Source of the DNA: Synaphobranchus kaupii | Taxonomy: Eukaryota > Chordata > Actinopteri > Anguilliformes > Synaphobranchidae | NCBI GenBank assembly: GCA_029718625.1 | Contig: CM056389.1 | Location: 23,097,381-23,161,380 of the forward strand | Length of the DNA stretch: 64,000 bases | Direction of reading: 5' to 3' | In this document: in pieces, positions 11,320 to 24,052 of the stretch | Layout: each line of letters begins with the position of its first letter | Position numbering within the stretch: position 1 is the stretch's first letter | Position numbers and translations under genes: made by a program | Notes under the pieces: model-generated | Told to the model about the DNA's origin: nothing | The model's database searches: none | The model's input: only the letters and a program-made list of their open reading frames with translations

Positions 11320-12383
11320 TGCTGTGATGAATTATTACAAATGATGATTACAAAAACTGCGTTACAAATATTTCTGCTGTAGGCTACTAGCTAGTAAACT
11401 CCAACGGGAGGTCAGGATTTGTGATCAACTGCTTTTCAAGCGCGCCCCCCCCCCCCTCTCTACAACGTAGCTAGACTGCGGAAGTTTACAGTGCGAGGTA
11501 GTGCGGTCGGAGAAATAGTTCTGTTTCAAATGGAACTGTTGTTTCAACGTTCGGTTTGCGTTTGCGATAGCCTACATTTCACAGGAGAGCATACTGAGAC
11601 CGTAAGAATACACACTGAGCTATAAAAGCACATTTATCGTTGTTTTTCCATAACATTTCTGGTTGCCCCGTTCACTTCCATTGTAGCCCAGTGAGAGCCT
11701 ACAGGAAATCTGTACCGAACTCAATACTGGACCGATCAGCGAAAAAATGGACTTCATGGGTCAGGTTCATGGAAGACGGACCGCAAATAGGGTCCAAGGT
11801 CCAAAATAGCGAACTTACCCTTTAAATAACTCAGAACTGAGCATGTCAAAGTCAGACTTCCCCCCTCAACAGGGATAGGCGTTTATGTTAAAAAGGTAGA
11901 GGGGAAACTTATTGGACCTTTATTTATAGCCTTTATTCACTGGACCTTAGATCTAACTTCACAACATAATATATGACTGGATTCAATAAGCATTTGTCCT
12001 TAAATACAAATAAATACGAGTGTAGTTTTCTTTCTTCACAAGAACAGTTTGCCAAAACAGTTTAATTTTGCTGATTGCTATAATCGCCAAAGTGTTTTTA
12101 TAAAAATAATTTATAAAAGAGGTAAATTCAAAAAGGAGACTCAATCAATTTCAGTGATTGAATCGAGGCCATTATAATTTTGTGGACGACACGCCTCCAT
12201 TTTGAGATACAGTATGAGACTCGCCGCAGGTAGTATTGGGGTTAACGGGGTCTTCAACCCTAATTTATTAATTAATTCATTAATTAATGCAGCCAATTAC
12301 ACACCTAAGTCTCATCACCTGGTGTCTCTGCTCTGAATTGGTTGCATTTTAAGATAATACAGCAGACCCTGCAGTTCTCCCTG

Positions 12384-12613
12384 GCTGTGTCCCAATCAAT
12401 GCCCTTCCATACTATTGAGGATGGTTGTTGAGTACACTGGATGAGAAAGTTCTTAAGTAGGTGACATGTTCTCTAGATTTAGTGGACTTGAAACCCCCAG
12501 ATGATATACTTGCTTCCAGGGTTTCACCGTACTAGCATGCAGTAAAGAGTACACAGTATGCTAGTACACAGGACACAGGCCGCAGTAGATGGGGCTCTGA
12601 TTCGGACACAGCC
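12384..12613. mobile_element. MITE-like element with GGCTGTGTCC termini
   Basis: About 230 bp bounded by GGCTGTGTCCCAATCA on the left and TGATTCGGACACAGCC on the right, which are inverted repeats with one mismatch. A GTACACAGTATGCTAGTAC stretch lies inside. No coding potential. It lies in chrna10 intron 4. Confidence 0.7.
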
Positions 12614-13396
12614 AAGGTCCAAGATCATCGAGCCTTGTGTTATCTGGTTAGTGGATATTTCTCAGTTAGTAAACACAGGATCACATCATTGGCAAACATG
12701 ATCGGCATGATTTATTACAGTACAGTGTTTTTAATCAGCGTTCGACTGAGCTGGTCTGAGCAGGATTCAACACGGCTTCACTAATTTATATTCCCATCTT
12801 AAATCAGCATCCAAATACTGAGTTCGATCCTCTCTGAAGACACTGAATCCATTACAATACTTTATGTGGCTGTTTTGTTTTTTTGTTTTTTTACCATAAA
12901 AGGATTATAGGATGTAGGATGCTTTATAGGATGTTGTGGGGTTGCTTGGAGGCCAGAACAATAGAGGTTCATTACTGGTTAAATCCTGCAGTAGGACTGG
13001 CTCGATAAGCCAATAGCTCCCGAATCATGCTGTGTTCTGCATGTCTGGCTATAGGAATGGCTGTAAATTCCTTTTCTGGCGAAATCCATCCTGATGAAAC
13101 TGTAAAGCTCATCAAGGTTTAGATTAGTTTTTTTTCCAGTTGGTCTATAAAGGCAACCACAATAATAGTTCACGGTGTCTGTTTGTTGCTTGAAAGGCGA
13201 TAGTCTTGTGTCCCAGTTGTTGATTTGTATGTTTACGGTGAGGGGCGCTGCCCGGGATTTTGGGCCCCATGAAAAGATCTCATATTGGGCCCCACTACCC
13301 CAGGCCACTCCATTCCGGCACAATTACAGCACAGTTTTATATAGTCAGTCAGGGCCCTTGGAATTGTACCATACTGTGTGTACAGAGGCCTTCTGC

Positions 13397-13524
<128 letters not shown>

Positions 13525-13664
13525 TGTGTGTGCGTGTGTGTACTGTGTTTGCCTTTGTGTTTCACATTCCTCCTGATTTTTCATTCATCTCATGAAAAAT
13601 ATAATTTAATCTGTACCCACCCCCCCCCCCCCACCCCCTCCCCTCCCCATACCCCGATATGCAG

Positions 13665-14272
13665 GAAAGTATTACATTGCTACAATGACCATGATAACAG
13701 CCTCTACAGCTCTGACCATCTTCATCATGAACATCCATTTCTGCGGCCCGGAGGCCAAGCCGGTGCCAGAATGGGTCCGCAGGTTCATCCTGCGCTACCT
13801 GGCCCGGATCTGCTTCGTCTACGAGGTGGGGGAGAACTGTATGACCGTCCAGCCGGAGAAATTCGAACTGCAACCGACGCAGAGGGGGGCCAACTGGGCC
13901 GCCAACGGCCAGGCCCGAAGGGAGGAGCCGGGCGCGATGGAGGCGCCGGCGGACAAGGAGGACGTGGAGCGAGACCCCGCCCACCTCTACTGCATGTACG
14001 CCAGCTCAGACCAAGGGGAGACGGGGGGAGCCGCTGGAGGAGGAGGAGGAGGGAAAGCGCAAGAGGTTTGCAAGGCCCAGTGCATATGCCACCACCAGCC
14101 GCTCCTGGGGAACCTGGAGTACATCGCCAACTGCTACCGTGACCAGAGGACCACACAGAAACGCATAGGGGAGTGGAAGAAGGTGGCCAAGGTCATGGAC
14201 CGCTTCTTCATGTGGATATTCTTCATCATGGTCTTCCTCATGAGCCTGCTCATTATGAGCAAAGCCATCTGA
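13665..14272 (+). CDS. chrna10: Nicotinic acetylcholine receptor alpha-10 subunit, exon 5 (last)
   Basis: Acceptor GCAG is at 13661-13664. The first two bases complete the Gly codon begun in exon 4, giving LIGKYY. The exon encodes M3 ([18 protein letters not shown]), the intracellular loop, an amphipathic pre-M4 helix ([16 protein letters not shown]) and M4 ([14 protein letters not shown]), ending in SKAI and TGA at 14270-14272. The loop has a glycine run and a Cys/His cluster ([10 protein letters not shown]). The order M3, loop, M4 and the short tail after M4 match the family. This exon is intact, which argues that the gene is live. Confidence 0.94.
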
Positions 14273-15180
14273 GGCGAGAGAGAGAGAGAGCGATAGACAG
14301 AAGGTGAGAGAGGGGGAGAGGGAGAGGGAGAGGGAGAAAGAGAGAGAGACAGAGGGATGGAGGGAGGGATAGACAGAGGATGAGAGCGAGGCAGAGAGAG
14401 AGAAGGAGGGAGAGGTTAATAATTAAATATTATTAATATTTTTTATTGTATAATTAAATATTTACTCAATGTATTTCATGCCAATTAAGCTAATTGAATT
14501 GAATTGAGAGATGAGAGAGAAGTTGGGAGAGAGAGGGAGAGAGAGGGAGGGAGAGAGAGAGGGAGAGAGAGAGGGAGAGAGCTAGAGAGAGTTTAATAAT
14601 TAAATATTATTCACTTTTAATCATTCAATATTTTTGTTCTCCTTATATTAAATATTTTTTTATTTTATACTTATTTGTATTACATAATGCTTTGGCAATA
14701 TTTACTGTATGCATATCATGCCAATGAAGCACATTGAATTGAATTGAGGGAGAGATAAAGAGAGAGGGAGGGAGGGAGAGAGACGTTGTGAGAGAGAGAG
14801 GGAGAGAGAGGGAGGGAGAGAGAGAGAGAGAGGGAGAGAGCTAGAGAGAGTTTAATAATTAAATATTATTCACTTTTAATCATTCAATATTTTTGTTCTC
14901 CTTATATTAAATATTTTTTTATTTTATACTTATTTATATTACATAATGCTTTGGCAATATTTACTGTATGCATATCATGCCAATAAAGCAAATTGAATTG
15001 AATTGAGAGAGGGAGGGATAAACAGAAGGTGAGAGAGAGGGAGGGAGAGGGAGAGAGGGAGAGATAAAGAGAGAGGGAGGGAGGGAGGGAGGGAGGGAGA
15101 GAGGGAGAGATAAAGAGAGAGGGAGGGAGGGAGAGAGGGAGAGATAAAGAGAGAGAGAGGGAGGGAGAGAGGTTTGTAAG
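14273..15180. repeat. GA-rich and AT-rich tandem block, 259-bp period
   Basis: Alternating GAGA/GGGA microsatellite and AT-rich segments immediately after the chrna10 stop codon. A unit beginning GCTAGAGAGAGTTTAATAAT occurs at 14581 and again at 14840, a 259-bp tandem duplication. A shorter, diverged version lies at about 14415-14510. Each unit ends near ATTGAATTGAATTGAG. An AATAAA within the last unit (about 14981) could serve as a polyadenylation site, but that is only a guess. Confidence 0.85.
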
Positions 15181-17431
15181 GCCAACTTTCTCTGTTGTTT
15201 TATCAAGTGCTTCATTACCAGTGCACAGCTACAGGGCACAAAGAGACTAAAATGAGAGACATTTTTAAACAAAAAAGACTGAATTTATATATGATAAATG
15301 TGTACTGCAGTATGTCTATTTGCTTGGACTTCTAACGAGACTGTCCAACCAAGACAACCATCTGAAAACACGGTAGACAATAAAATATGCCACATTTCCA
15401 CTGAGGGAATGTGACGAGGACCACAGACTGCAGAGTGGTTCACAAAAGGACAAAAACCATGTGAGAAAGACTGACCAAAAAGTGACCAAAAGCCAAACAT
15501 TAAGGCAGCATTCCCCCCGTTCCCGGGAGCAAATACGAGTGGGAAATGACCCGTCTGAATTTACGCTGCATGCTTGTATACTGTATACTAATGTAAAATG
15601 TTTCTGTAAACGGTGCTTTTTACATCAATTGAAACGGCAAGTGATTAATTTATGTTTCCCTGAATCGCCAGTTACTGCATGATAACCACATTGCTTGATA
15701 ATTTCAGAATCTGACGTTATCGATTACTTGGTTTGTCCGATCATTGGTGGGAAATAATAATAAAGTACATGGACCTTGTGAGTCAATATGTGTTGTAGTA
15801 TTTAACACATAAGGTATATACCACATTATTATAATGTATTAGATATTTTTTAATGAATTATTTCCTTATTGGGCAACACTCAGATGATGACGTGATTTAT
15901 TTTATCAAAGTAAATCAAAGTACAGCAAGCATCCCATGCTACATGTTAACAACTAGAAAAGGTGTGTTGTGCTACTGCAAATTAACATCATCTCTCAAGC
16001 TAAACTGAGTGAAAATGGTAGAGCCCCGAATCGCACCGCGTTCAGTGGAAGGTTCAGTGGACAGAAGGTTTTTCGTATACAATACAAGAACTATGGTAAT
16101 TTTTTGTTACAAATATAATTAATTCTGCTCCTTGCATCTTCCCTGATAAGAATTTTTTTTTTTACATAATCTGTTCTCTAGGAATAGAAGGTTTTCACAG
16201 CTACACCAGAGGGAGTTTGTATGTTTCCACCTCCACCTGCCATTTTGACCTTCACTGTATCAAAACTAGAAAAGCCAATAAAATGCAACAAGATGGAGCC
16301 TATCAAAATGTTGGCAAAGGTGCAAGGAATCTTCTTTGATATTTTTTGGAGATCACAAATGTTTTTGACTATGTTAAAATAGACTTTGAAAAGCCTGTCC
16401 ACTGTAGTGGACTCCATGCATGAAAGGGTTAAAATTATGTACGTACCTTGCTCAAGGGTACAACAGAATCACCATATCGGGGAATTGCACCTGCGACCTT
16501 TGCATTAAAATCCCAGTTCCCTGTGCTGCACTCTATATCCTGTTGTCTTTGAGGTTTGCCCCATTTTTCAGATCAAGACAAATGAATGCCACATTCTCGA
16601 CTCACACTTTGCTTGAGGGGCAATACTATTTTAAAGTTTGATGTTATTTTTGTGCATGTGAAAAGACAAAGCCCTCGTTATGTGCTGTAGCAGATGCGAT
16701 TAATCAGATGCGACGCAGTGCATTCTGGGTCTAATGGCGTTGGCGTGTATTTCATGTCCGAGGCAGTGTCAGTCCGCGAGGTTGATTTTCTACCTCAGCA
16801 CCCCTTTCTGCCAAAGGGCTGCCTTAATTGAACTATCTGGACCGCTTGTCACAGTTTGCAGAGATTGATTGCATTTTAAATGGGGCCAGGCAACCTGCTC
16901 AACTGCAGCCGTCCAGCAAGACTGGACTGGACTTTTCCTTAGTGAATATCCACCTGTGCAAGACGGTCAGCAAATGCAAACGTGTAAAATCTGCAGCGCA
17001 GGTGTGAAAGGCCCCGTGTCCAAAATCAGGTTTTATTTATAAATGGTGAAAATGCACACCATGGCATCCTGCACAGAAAAGAAATATACAAAAAAAAATA
17101 TATTCACTGTTTTGGAAAATATAATGACAAATAATTTTTAACCTCACAACCATTTGAAAATAAAATATGTTGCATTACATGGAGGCTGCAATATTTGTAC
17201 AAATTTCTTTTCCTGCATATTTTCAAGTGTTGATGTATGTGAAATGAAGTGAAAATGTATTTTTAGTTCAATATATTCCATTTCCAAAAGGGATGGCGGG
17301 CTGGGACTTTAACCGCACAAAGTGAAACTGAACGCTTTCCCCCCTGTCCTTTTTAACGGGAACTAGCATCAAATATCCTGCTTCTCTTTTCTTGGCCAAC
17401 AGTGTGTCTTCTTATTGTAAAAGGTTCCTGG
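15181..17431. other. Intergenic, no gene recognised
   Basis: AT-rich sequence without convincing exons. At 16438-16560 there is an antisense fragment of the SINE core (CTTGCTCAAGGGTACAACAG and a B-box-like remnant). Everything else is unassigned. Confidence 0.5.
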
Positions 17432-18899
17432 TGTAACGTTCCGTTCCCATCCTGTCCGTTTTCCGTGTTTTGCCCTTTCCCTCCGTGTCATGTTTGATTC
17501 CCTTTGTCCGTGTTTTCCCCGTTGCTGCAGACTGGGCGTGTTCCTTCCGTTTGTTTCACTCCTTTTCCCCACTCCTGTCTCAGCCTATCTCCTTTCTCCG
17601 TTGCAACATGCATTCCTCACACTTCGCTTGTTCAATCACCCTCGCTTACATTTGCACGCCTTCTTAATTGTTTCCAATCTCACTTCCCTATTTAACCCTC
17701 CGGCTGGCTGCTATTCGGCGCCAGTTCGTTAACGTTGTTCGTTTGTATCCTGGTCTTTGAATCCCTGTCCTGTGCATCTAACTTCAGTTTGGTTCTGTCT
17801 CGGGGCTTTAATGCTCACTGCCTTCTGTTGTTTGCTATCCAGTCCTGTCTGTTTGCGGTTCTTCCTGCCTGAATATTGCCTGTCTCGTTAACCATCATTC
17901 TACTGTTTCTGCCAGTCTGTAGCTGTTCGCGTTTCCCTGTTTGTGTTGCGGTACCCCCGCTCCCACCTGACATTGCACCCGCAGCTGGGTGTTCTGCTCC
18001 TCCATTCTACAGTGGTTCCTGTCCGGCCGTGGCTACCGCCATTGTTACGGTTACATCTACTGCTGTTGTCCTGCTGCCTCAACCGGGCCAACCCGAGGTC
18101 CGCTGCACTGCTCTGCCTTGCCGTATCCAGCCGCTACCCCATCCTCTGCTTCCATTACCTGGTTACCTGTTACAATTATTCCCCGGCTTCCCCTCCTTAC
18201 ATTTCATGTATTCCACAACCAGTTGTCTGTTCTCTATGTCCTCCCTCGCTTCAGGAGACAAGTTCGAAGCATATCTATTGGATGCCTAGCGCTCCCCCTA
18301 TCCGTCCCGTTTGTCTCGTCTGTCCAGATCCGTCAAGTCCAGTCCAGTCCATTTCCGGTTTGGAACTTACCTGAGAGACCCGCACAGTCCAGTTCCGGTT
18401 TGGAACATTCCAGTGTTCCAGTTGTCCTGTTCCAGTTAAACCTGATCCAGTTCCTGTCAGCCCAGTTCTGGTTTGGAACATCCAGTGTCCCGTACCAAGT
18501 CCAGTTCCGGTTTGGAACACTCCGTGTTCCCGTGATCCAGTTCCAGTCTAACTATCCAGTCCCAGTCCAGTCCAGTTCCGGTTTGGAACAACCCAGTGTC
18601 CCGTACCAAGTCCAGTTCCGGTTTGGAACAACTCCGTGTTCCGGTGATCCAGTTCCTGTTTGGTCCGATCCAGTTCCAGTACCAAGTCCAGTTCCGGCTT
18701 GGAACATCCTGCTTGCCGTTCAAGTCCAGCTCCGGCTTGGAGCAGATTCAAGATCCGGAGAAGCTCCGGACTTATTGTGTTTACTGTTTATTATCTATGT
18801 ACAGCTTGGGACTACCCCAAGCTATAATAAATTGCCTTTTTCTGTCCCTCTGCCTCCTGGTCGTTGCATTTGGGTCCAGCCCGTATTAGGTTCATGACA
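17432..18899 (+). mobile_element. Solo LTR of the chromodomain gypsy family, copy 1
   Basis: Starts TGTAACGTTCCGTTCCC and ends GGTTCATGACA, flanked on both sides by CCTGG (17427-17431 and 18900-18904), a perfect 5-bp target duplication. It is homologous, in inverse orientation, to the LTRs of the full element at 37741-45132. It contains a CTATTTAA TATA-like motif (about 17690), an array of modules with CCAGTTCCGGTTTGGAACA (about 18330-18760) and AATAAA near the 3' end (about 18826). No internal gag or pol, so it is the product of LTR-LTR recombination. Confidence 0.95.
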
Positions 18900-19027
18900 C
18901 CTGGAGAGGGAAGCTTCATTCTACAACCTGCTTAATGTGCAAGTAAATATATATTTTTAGGGCTTGTTTTCAGGTTTATTGGACAGCACAGTCTAGAGAG
19001 ACGGGAAGGGATAGAGAGAGGGAGAGG

Positions 19028-19063
<36 letters not shown>

Positions 19064-19609
19064 GAGAGAGAGAGGAAGGAACAAAGCCTGCGCTGCGAGA
19101 TTCAAACCACCGATGTCGCAGCTCGCAATGAGCATGTGGACAGTGACAAAGTTACCAGTGACGTGTCCACCATAACTAATGCCAGTGCTTGTAATGGGTT
19201 TTGGTGTTTCATTGAAAGTTGTGAATGGAGAGTGCACTATATATATCACCTATCATCTCCTCCTGTGATCCAAAGTGGGAATGATAAAATTTAGGGATAT
19301 GTATGATTGATATATATGATTTTTATGTAGCTCTTTATTCATAAATTAAATAAATTAAATGTGTATGTGAAATGTCCAACAGTGCACATTCTGCAGTGAC
19401 TTTTATGAAAAAAATTAAAATCCGATAAAATAATTTTTATCATTTCAGTTGCGGTTGCATAGTCGCTGGAGATGAAAATAAAACCTATACACATTATTGA
19501 GGTCACAGGTTGAAGCAAAAGAACTGAGAACTGTCCTTTAGCCGTGACTTTGTATGCAGAAATTGTATATGCAGACCGTATGTGCCATTATTGTTTGCTT
19601 TTAAAGCTT

Positions 19610-20935
19610 ACGCTGATGCTTGCTCTGTCCTGCTTGGATTGCGGAGCTGCTGTTAGCGCCCACACCTGTGCGTGGTCACCTGGATATATTTAAGCCTCCT
19701 GTTTCCTTCGTTCGGGGCTTCGAGATTATTTGTTCATTGTTTTGTACTGTGGTGTTTTTTGTTGGCTGTGAGTTACTCGTACCATTTGGGCTACTCGCCT
19801 ATTTTAACGTCTCTTTGTTGAGCCAGGGCTTATTTCTTGTTGGCTTGGTAGTTACTTATCTCGTAGAAGTATGGGGACCGCAGATCTCTGCTCTATTTCG
19901 CCTTTTTGTGCTTTTTCTCCGTGTATGGAGATTTGGGCTATATTTAAGCCTCCTGTTTCCTTCGTTCGGGGCTTCGAGATTGTTTGTTCATTGTTTTGTA
20001 CTGTGGTGTTTTTGTTGGCTGTGAGTTACTCGTACCATTTGGGCTACTCGCCTATTTTAACGTCTCTTTGTTGAGGCAGGGCTTATTTCTTGCTGGCTTG
20101 GTAGTTACTTATCTCGTAGAAGTATGGGACCGCAGATCTCTGCTCTATTTCGCCTTTTTGTGCTTTTTCTCCGTGTATGGAGATTTGGGCTATTCTGTTC
20201 GGAACTTAGTTCTGTTCGCCCTTCGGTGCATGTCGTCTCATTGGGAGACCGGGCAATGTTGTGGACATGTTTTGCGTGTGACTGTGAGCCTCAATATAGC
20301 CTTGGAACTTTAATTATCGGTTCCTTCACCTCGTTACATTTCCCCTTACTGGGAGGCTAGGTCATGGTTTTCTATTAAGCTTGGTCATTGTGCTAGTAAA
20401 GTCATGGGACTGCGGTGCTCCGTCGGCTCGCCTGTAAAATGTTTCTTCCCCCTGGGAGATCGGGCGTTAACCCCTTTATGTTCTGCATGTGAGGGCTAGC
20501 TTATGGAAGTAGCCACGGAACGTTATCTCTGTTCCTTCGCCTCCTCCTATTCCAATAAGTATTAGTTTTATGTGTTTATTTGCTGTGTGTTTAGTTTGTG
20601 CCATTGTGTACTCGCCTGTTCTTATGCGTCTCGTTATCGAGACAAGGCGTTTGTTATTTCCGGCTTGCTTGTTGGTTACTTAGCTTGTAGAAGTATGGGG
20701 GTAGCAGTTCTTTGTTCCCTTTCGCCTTGTTGGGTTTTCTTGTTATGAAACCAGGCGTTTGTGCTTCTACTTTTTGGTATGTAACAGTGAGCCGGTCTGT
20801 AGCTGTGGTGTGTGTGTGTTCGTTGTATTGTCTCCTCCCTTATCTGCGGGGTTTCCCGCCTTAGTGGCCCTAGGGCTTTAAGAATCCCCTTGCTGCGTTT
20901 GGCTCCTCCTTCCTCACACATCACGCCCCATTACA
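19610..20935 (+). repeat. LTR-like repeat with an internal 254-bp tandem duplication
   Basis: The segment from TATTTAAGCC at 19687 recurs from 19941 with few changes, a 254-bp period covering about 19687-20190. Each copy has a TATA-like ATATTTAAG preceded in the first by CACCTGTGCGTGGTCACCTG. The T-rich, GT-rich composition with a promoter-like start resembles a solo LTR, but I could not find paired target duplications, so the class is uncertain. No coding capacity. Confidence 0.45.
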
Positions 20936-21174
20936 CTAAAGGGTGAGGAAGTTAATAAATAGGAATGCATATTTTTGGCCTGTTGTATGTTTGTTTGGTT
21001 GCTGTATATATAAAGCGTGATTCATGTTTCATAGTCATAATGTTATATTTTGTATTGTGGCCAATAAGTGCACGGTAAATACATAAGAATAATTATATGC
21101 GGTGACACTCTTATGTATAATTATGTAGCAGTTGAACTATGTTTTTGGTTATTTTAAAGCAGTGTAGTATAAAG

Positions 21175-21393
21175 GGCGGCAGTGTAGTATAATGGTTAAG
21201 GAACTGGCCTTGTAACCGAAAGGTTGCAGGTTCAATTCCCAGGTCGGACACTGCCATTGTACCCTTGAGCAAGGTACTTAACCTGAATCGCTTCAGTATA
21301 TATCCATCTGTATAAATGGATAATATGTTAAAAAAAAAGTTGTGGAACTCGCTCTGGATAAGAGCGTCTGCTAAATGCCTGTAATGTAATGTT
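21175..21393 (+). repeat. tRNA-headed V-SINE-like element, copy 1
   Basis: Short retroposon with a tRNA-like promoter head: A-box-like TATAATGGTTAAGGAACTGG and B box GGTTGCAGGTTCAATTCC. A conserved central block follows (CCCTTGAGCAAGGTACTTAA), then a 3' part GGATAAGAGCGTCTGCTAAA with a TAATG tail. The tail matches the 3' end of the L2 LINEs here. A partial repeat of the head (CAGTGTAGTATAA) lies just upstream at 21160. Confidence 0.9.
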
Positions 21394-22226
21394 ACATATA
21401 TTGGATCTGTGAGTTTGTGGTTTGGACTAGACTTATAATGTACACATGACTGCAGCTTTGATAAATTAAGTTTTCCCATATTGCGGATGTCATTTGTCAG
21501 ACTGAAAGCATATGCTTGCCTTAATAGTTACTTAGCAACAGGGTGTTTATTACATAGCCATACCAGCTTTGAGTCACGCTGCCAGATACTGCGTGTAATT
21601 ACATTAGCAGAATGCAAACTTTTCTACGAAGCCTTAACGACTCTCAAGACGACTGTTCCATCGGATCCAAATTCCCCTCTGCTGTCCGCAAGCTTCCCTA
21701 AATTCCTTAGTTATTCTCTGTGAGACGTCTGTTCTTAATGCATCTGGCGTATAGCAGTCCAGCTGGGGCATGTGGCCAGGTGACCCTGTAAACATTAATG
21801 CAGCTGTTCCGCTGCTCTAGCCTTTTTCTCAGAACTGTTTGTTTCCCCATGTCTTGCAACACACGGGTCCATAGCAACATAAACATTGAAAATGCCTTAT
21901 GTGGTGTATGTCTACAGTTTTTCTTTGTTTTTTTTTGTCGGTTTACAAAAAATGCACACTTGGAGGAAAATATTGCCCCATAATTGCCTCATTGTGTTAG
22001 GTCATTTTGTTACAGTTTTGCCAAGGAAATGTCATCTTACACTGAAAAAATAAATATCCTTTAAAGACAAAACCAGCAGCAATGTTGCCAGTAAAAAAAA
22101 AACATTTAATGGGGGGAAAAACTGCATAAATCTGAACTGTCATTTAACTGTATAAATCTGTATAAGAACGGTCATTTAACTGTATAAATGTTATTTCATG
22201 GGCTGGTCATTACATAATGAGTTATT

Positions 22227-23291
22227 TGAGATGGATGCGTGAGGGTAGGACCCGAAATGCACGACTCAGAAGCAGTGGTTGCAGATAAAGTCCCGTGAGG
22301 GCTTTTAATGAAGGAATGTCCAATGAGCGTGGTCAAAAACAAGCAAAGTTCATACACAAAAAATCCAGCCAAAACCAATGTACAGTACCGAGGGAGAAGG
22401 CAGTCTCAGAATCGGTACACCATGCAAAAGTCCAGTAACCAGAGTAGCTGTCAGAGGGGCAGAAGTACAGGCAGACTCGGGGTCGAAGGCAATGCAAGAG
22501 TCAAGACCGAAGTTCGCTCCGCAGGGCAAAAGTACGAAAGACAGCAGGCAAAACTCGTGGTACAGGCAGGCAGTGGTAAACAAAACAGAGATCAGTAACA
22601 ATGGTCAATAAACAGGCTTGGATCGAAACAAAAAGGCAGGCTTGGAAAAACCGCTCAAAAGTGCACTGACAAACAGGAGGCAACAATTTCGCAAAGACAA
22701 GACAACACTGAGCTTAAATGCAGGTGTAGACAGGTCAGACACTTAGCTTGAGAGCAGCATGCAAATGGAAATCAGGTGTGGAAGGCTGACAAGGTAACAA
22801 GATAATTAGTAATCGTTAGTAATAAACCTATCCTGACCTAGCGTTAGTAAATTAGTAAATGACATGCACGAGAAACGTAAGGTAAAGATGAACACATGGT
22901 TAGAGAGTTAGTATTACCCAATCCTGATCTAACGTTAGTAGATTAATAAACTAGACACAGGAGAATGAAACAATTAGGGAAGCGTGAGTGACAGCAAGAG
23001 AGGTAGAGAAAGCATGAATGCAAGGCCGCGGAAAAACACGACAATGTGTATGCTAACAATGAATGGGAAACGTAACATGAATCAAATATAAAACGTAACA
23101 TGACAAGACTAGAAAATAAATCATAACAATAATCAAACAGGAAATGTGACATGACATGAAAATGAAACGTAACAAGAATTAAACATAAAACGTGGCGTGA
23201 CTAGACAAAACATAATACGTGACATTTACAAGAAATCTAACTAAGACAGAAATGAAACATAAAACATGACAAGACAGCTGGAATCGTGACA
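22227..23291 (-). mobile_element. Solo LTR of a second LTR-retrotransposon family
   Basis: Reads TGTCACGATTCCAGCTG to ATCCATCTCA on the minus strand, with TG...CA ends. It is flanked by TTATT on both sides (22222-22226 and 23292-23296), a perfect 5-bp target duplication. The 1065-bp element carries no protein-coding domain. The ends differ from the gypsy family at 37741-45132, so this is a separate family, probably also Ty3/gypsy given the 5-bp duplication. Confidence 0.88.
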
Positions 23292-23616
23292 TTATTGCCA
23301 TTATTCTACATGACTTTGACAGTGTTTTGTAAATCTCTTGCAAATATTTTTATCATAAAAATACAGTTTTTAAACATTATTTTATAGTGTGTAGATTGAC
23401 CCTCACACCAGGGGAGGCCAGACAGCCCCACAGTAATGTACTGGACTGTTGCATGCAGTTTTATGAATATCATGGTTTTTGAAAGAGAGCCAAAGGCACA
23501 TCGCCTCGTACTCCATACCCCCTTATGTTCCTCTCATGAAGATATCGGCAATAAGCAATCACAACAGCAGGCAGAATTACTGTAGGTTTGCAGGTAATAA
23601 ACTGTATGAGTTTACA

Positions 23617-24000
23617 CTTTATAGAATAGAATAGAATAACTTTTATTTTCCCACTAGGGAAAATAACCCAGTTGTAGCCCCAGCAACAACAAAAATGACA
23701 TAGACAGTGGGGCAGACCCACAACACCTAAACATATCAAACAAAGACAATCAATATAATCATTGCATTAATCAAACTAATTAAGTGAATTAAAGTGGAAT
23801 GCAGCCATGATTAAAAATATACAATTCGTCAATATTATCAAAACGAGCAGCATGAGTGCCCTGAACAATCTCCAGCCCGCTTCCCCGTCCCACAACAGAC
23901 ACACAGCACATGGAAAAGACAAAAGCCAGACACAACAAAATACATTCAAATTAACAAACACAAGAGACAGCTGGACTACATGTCGCCATTACAGCGCCTC
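23617..24000 (-). repeat. Probable LINE 3' fragment with (AGAAT)n end
   Basis: AGAATAGAATAGAATAAC followed by TTTTATTTTCCCACTAGG, typical of the reverse-complemented 3' end of a fish non-LTR element. No reading frame remains. Confidence 0.4.
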
Positions 24001-24052
24001 ATGATGTCACACTTTATGCTCTAGTGACTGATCACTATTAATTTGGTGGAAC

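Larger units (their letters stand above)
9960..11821. mobile_element. TTAA-flanked DNA transposon with about 250-bp inverted repeats
   Basis: The left end (9960 on) reads AGGGTAAGTTCGCTATTTTG and the right end (to 11821) is its exact reverse complement. The inverted repeats are almost identical for about 175 bp and recognisable for about 255 bp (9960-10216 against 11570-11821). TTAA flanks both sides (9956-9959, 11822-11825), as expected for a TTAA target duplication. The 1.35-kb interior holds a ballast-like reading frame (+) and a THAP reading frame (-) but no transposase. TTAA targets plus a THAP protein point to the Kolobok superfamily by inference; piggyBac also uses TTAA but has no THAP protein. 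It sits in chrna10 intron 4. Confidence 0.88.

Noticed and set aside
14581..15098. 259-bp period identical to that of the array at 51163-53720
   Set aside because: The sequences are unrelated (GA/AT-rich versus mixed unique sequence); the equal period is a coincidence.
17876..18897. 302-codon frame with VQFRFGT repeats
   Set aside because: Lies wholly inside a solo LTR whose tandem modules create the repeated peptide.
21175..21250. tRNA gene candidate
   Set aside because: The A- and B-box-like sequences belong to a SINE head: the same sequence with the same 3' part recurs at 63105, and the cloverleaf is not complete.
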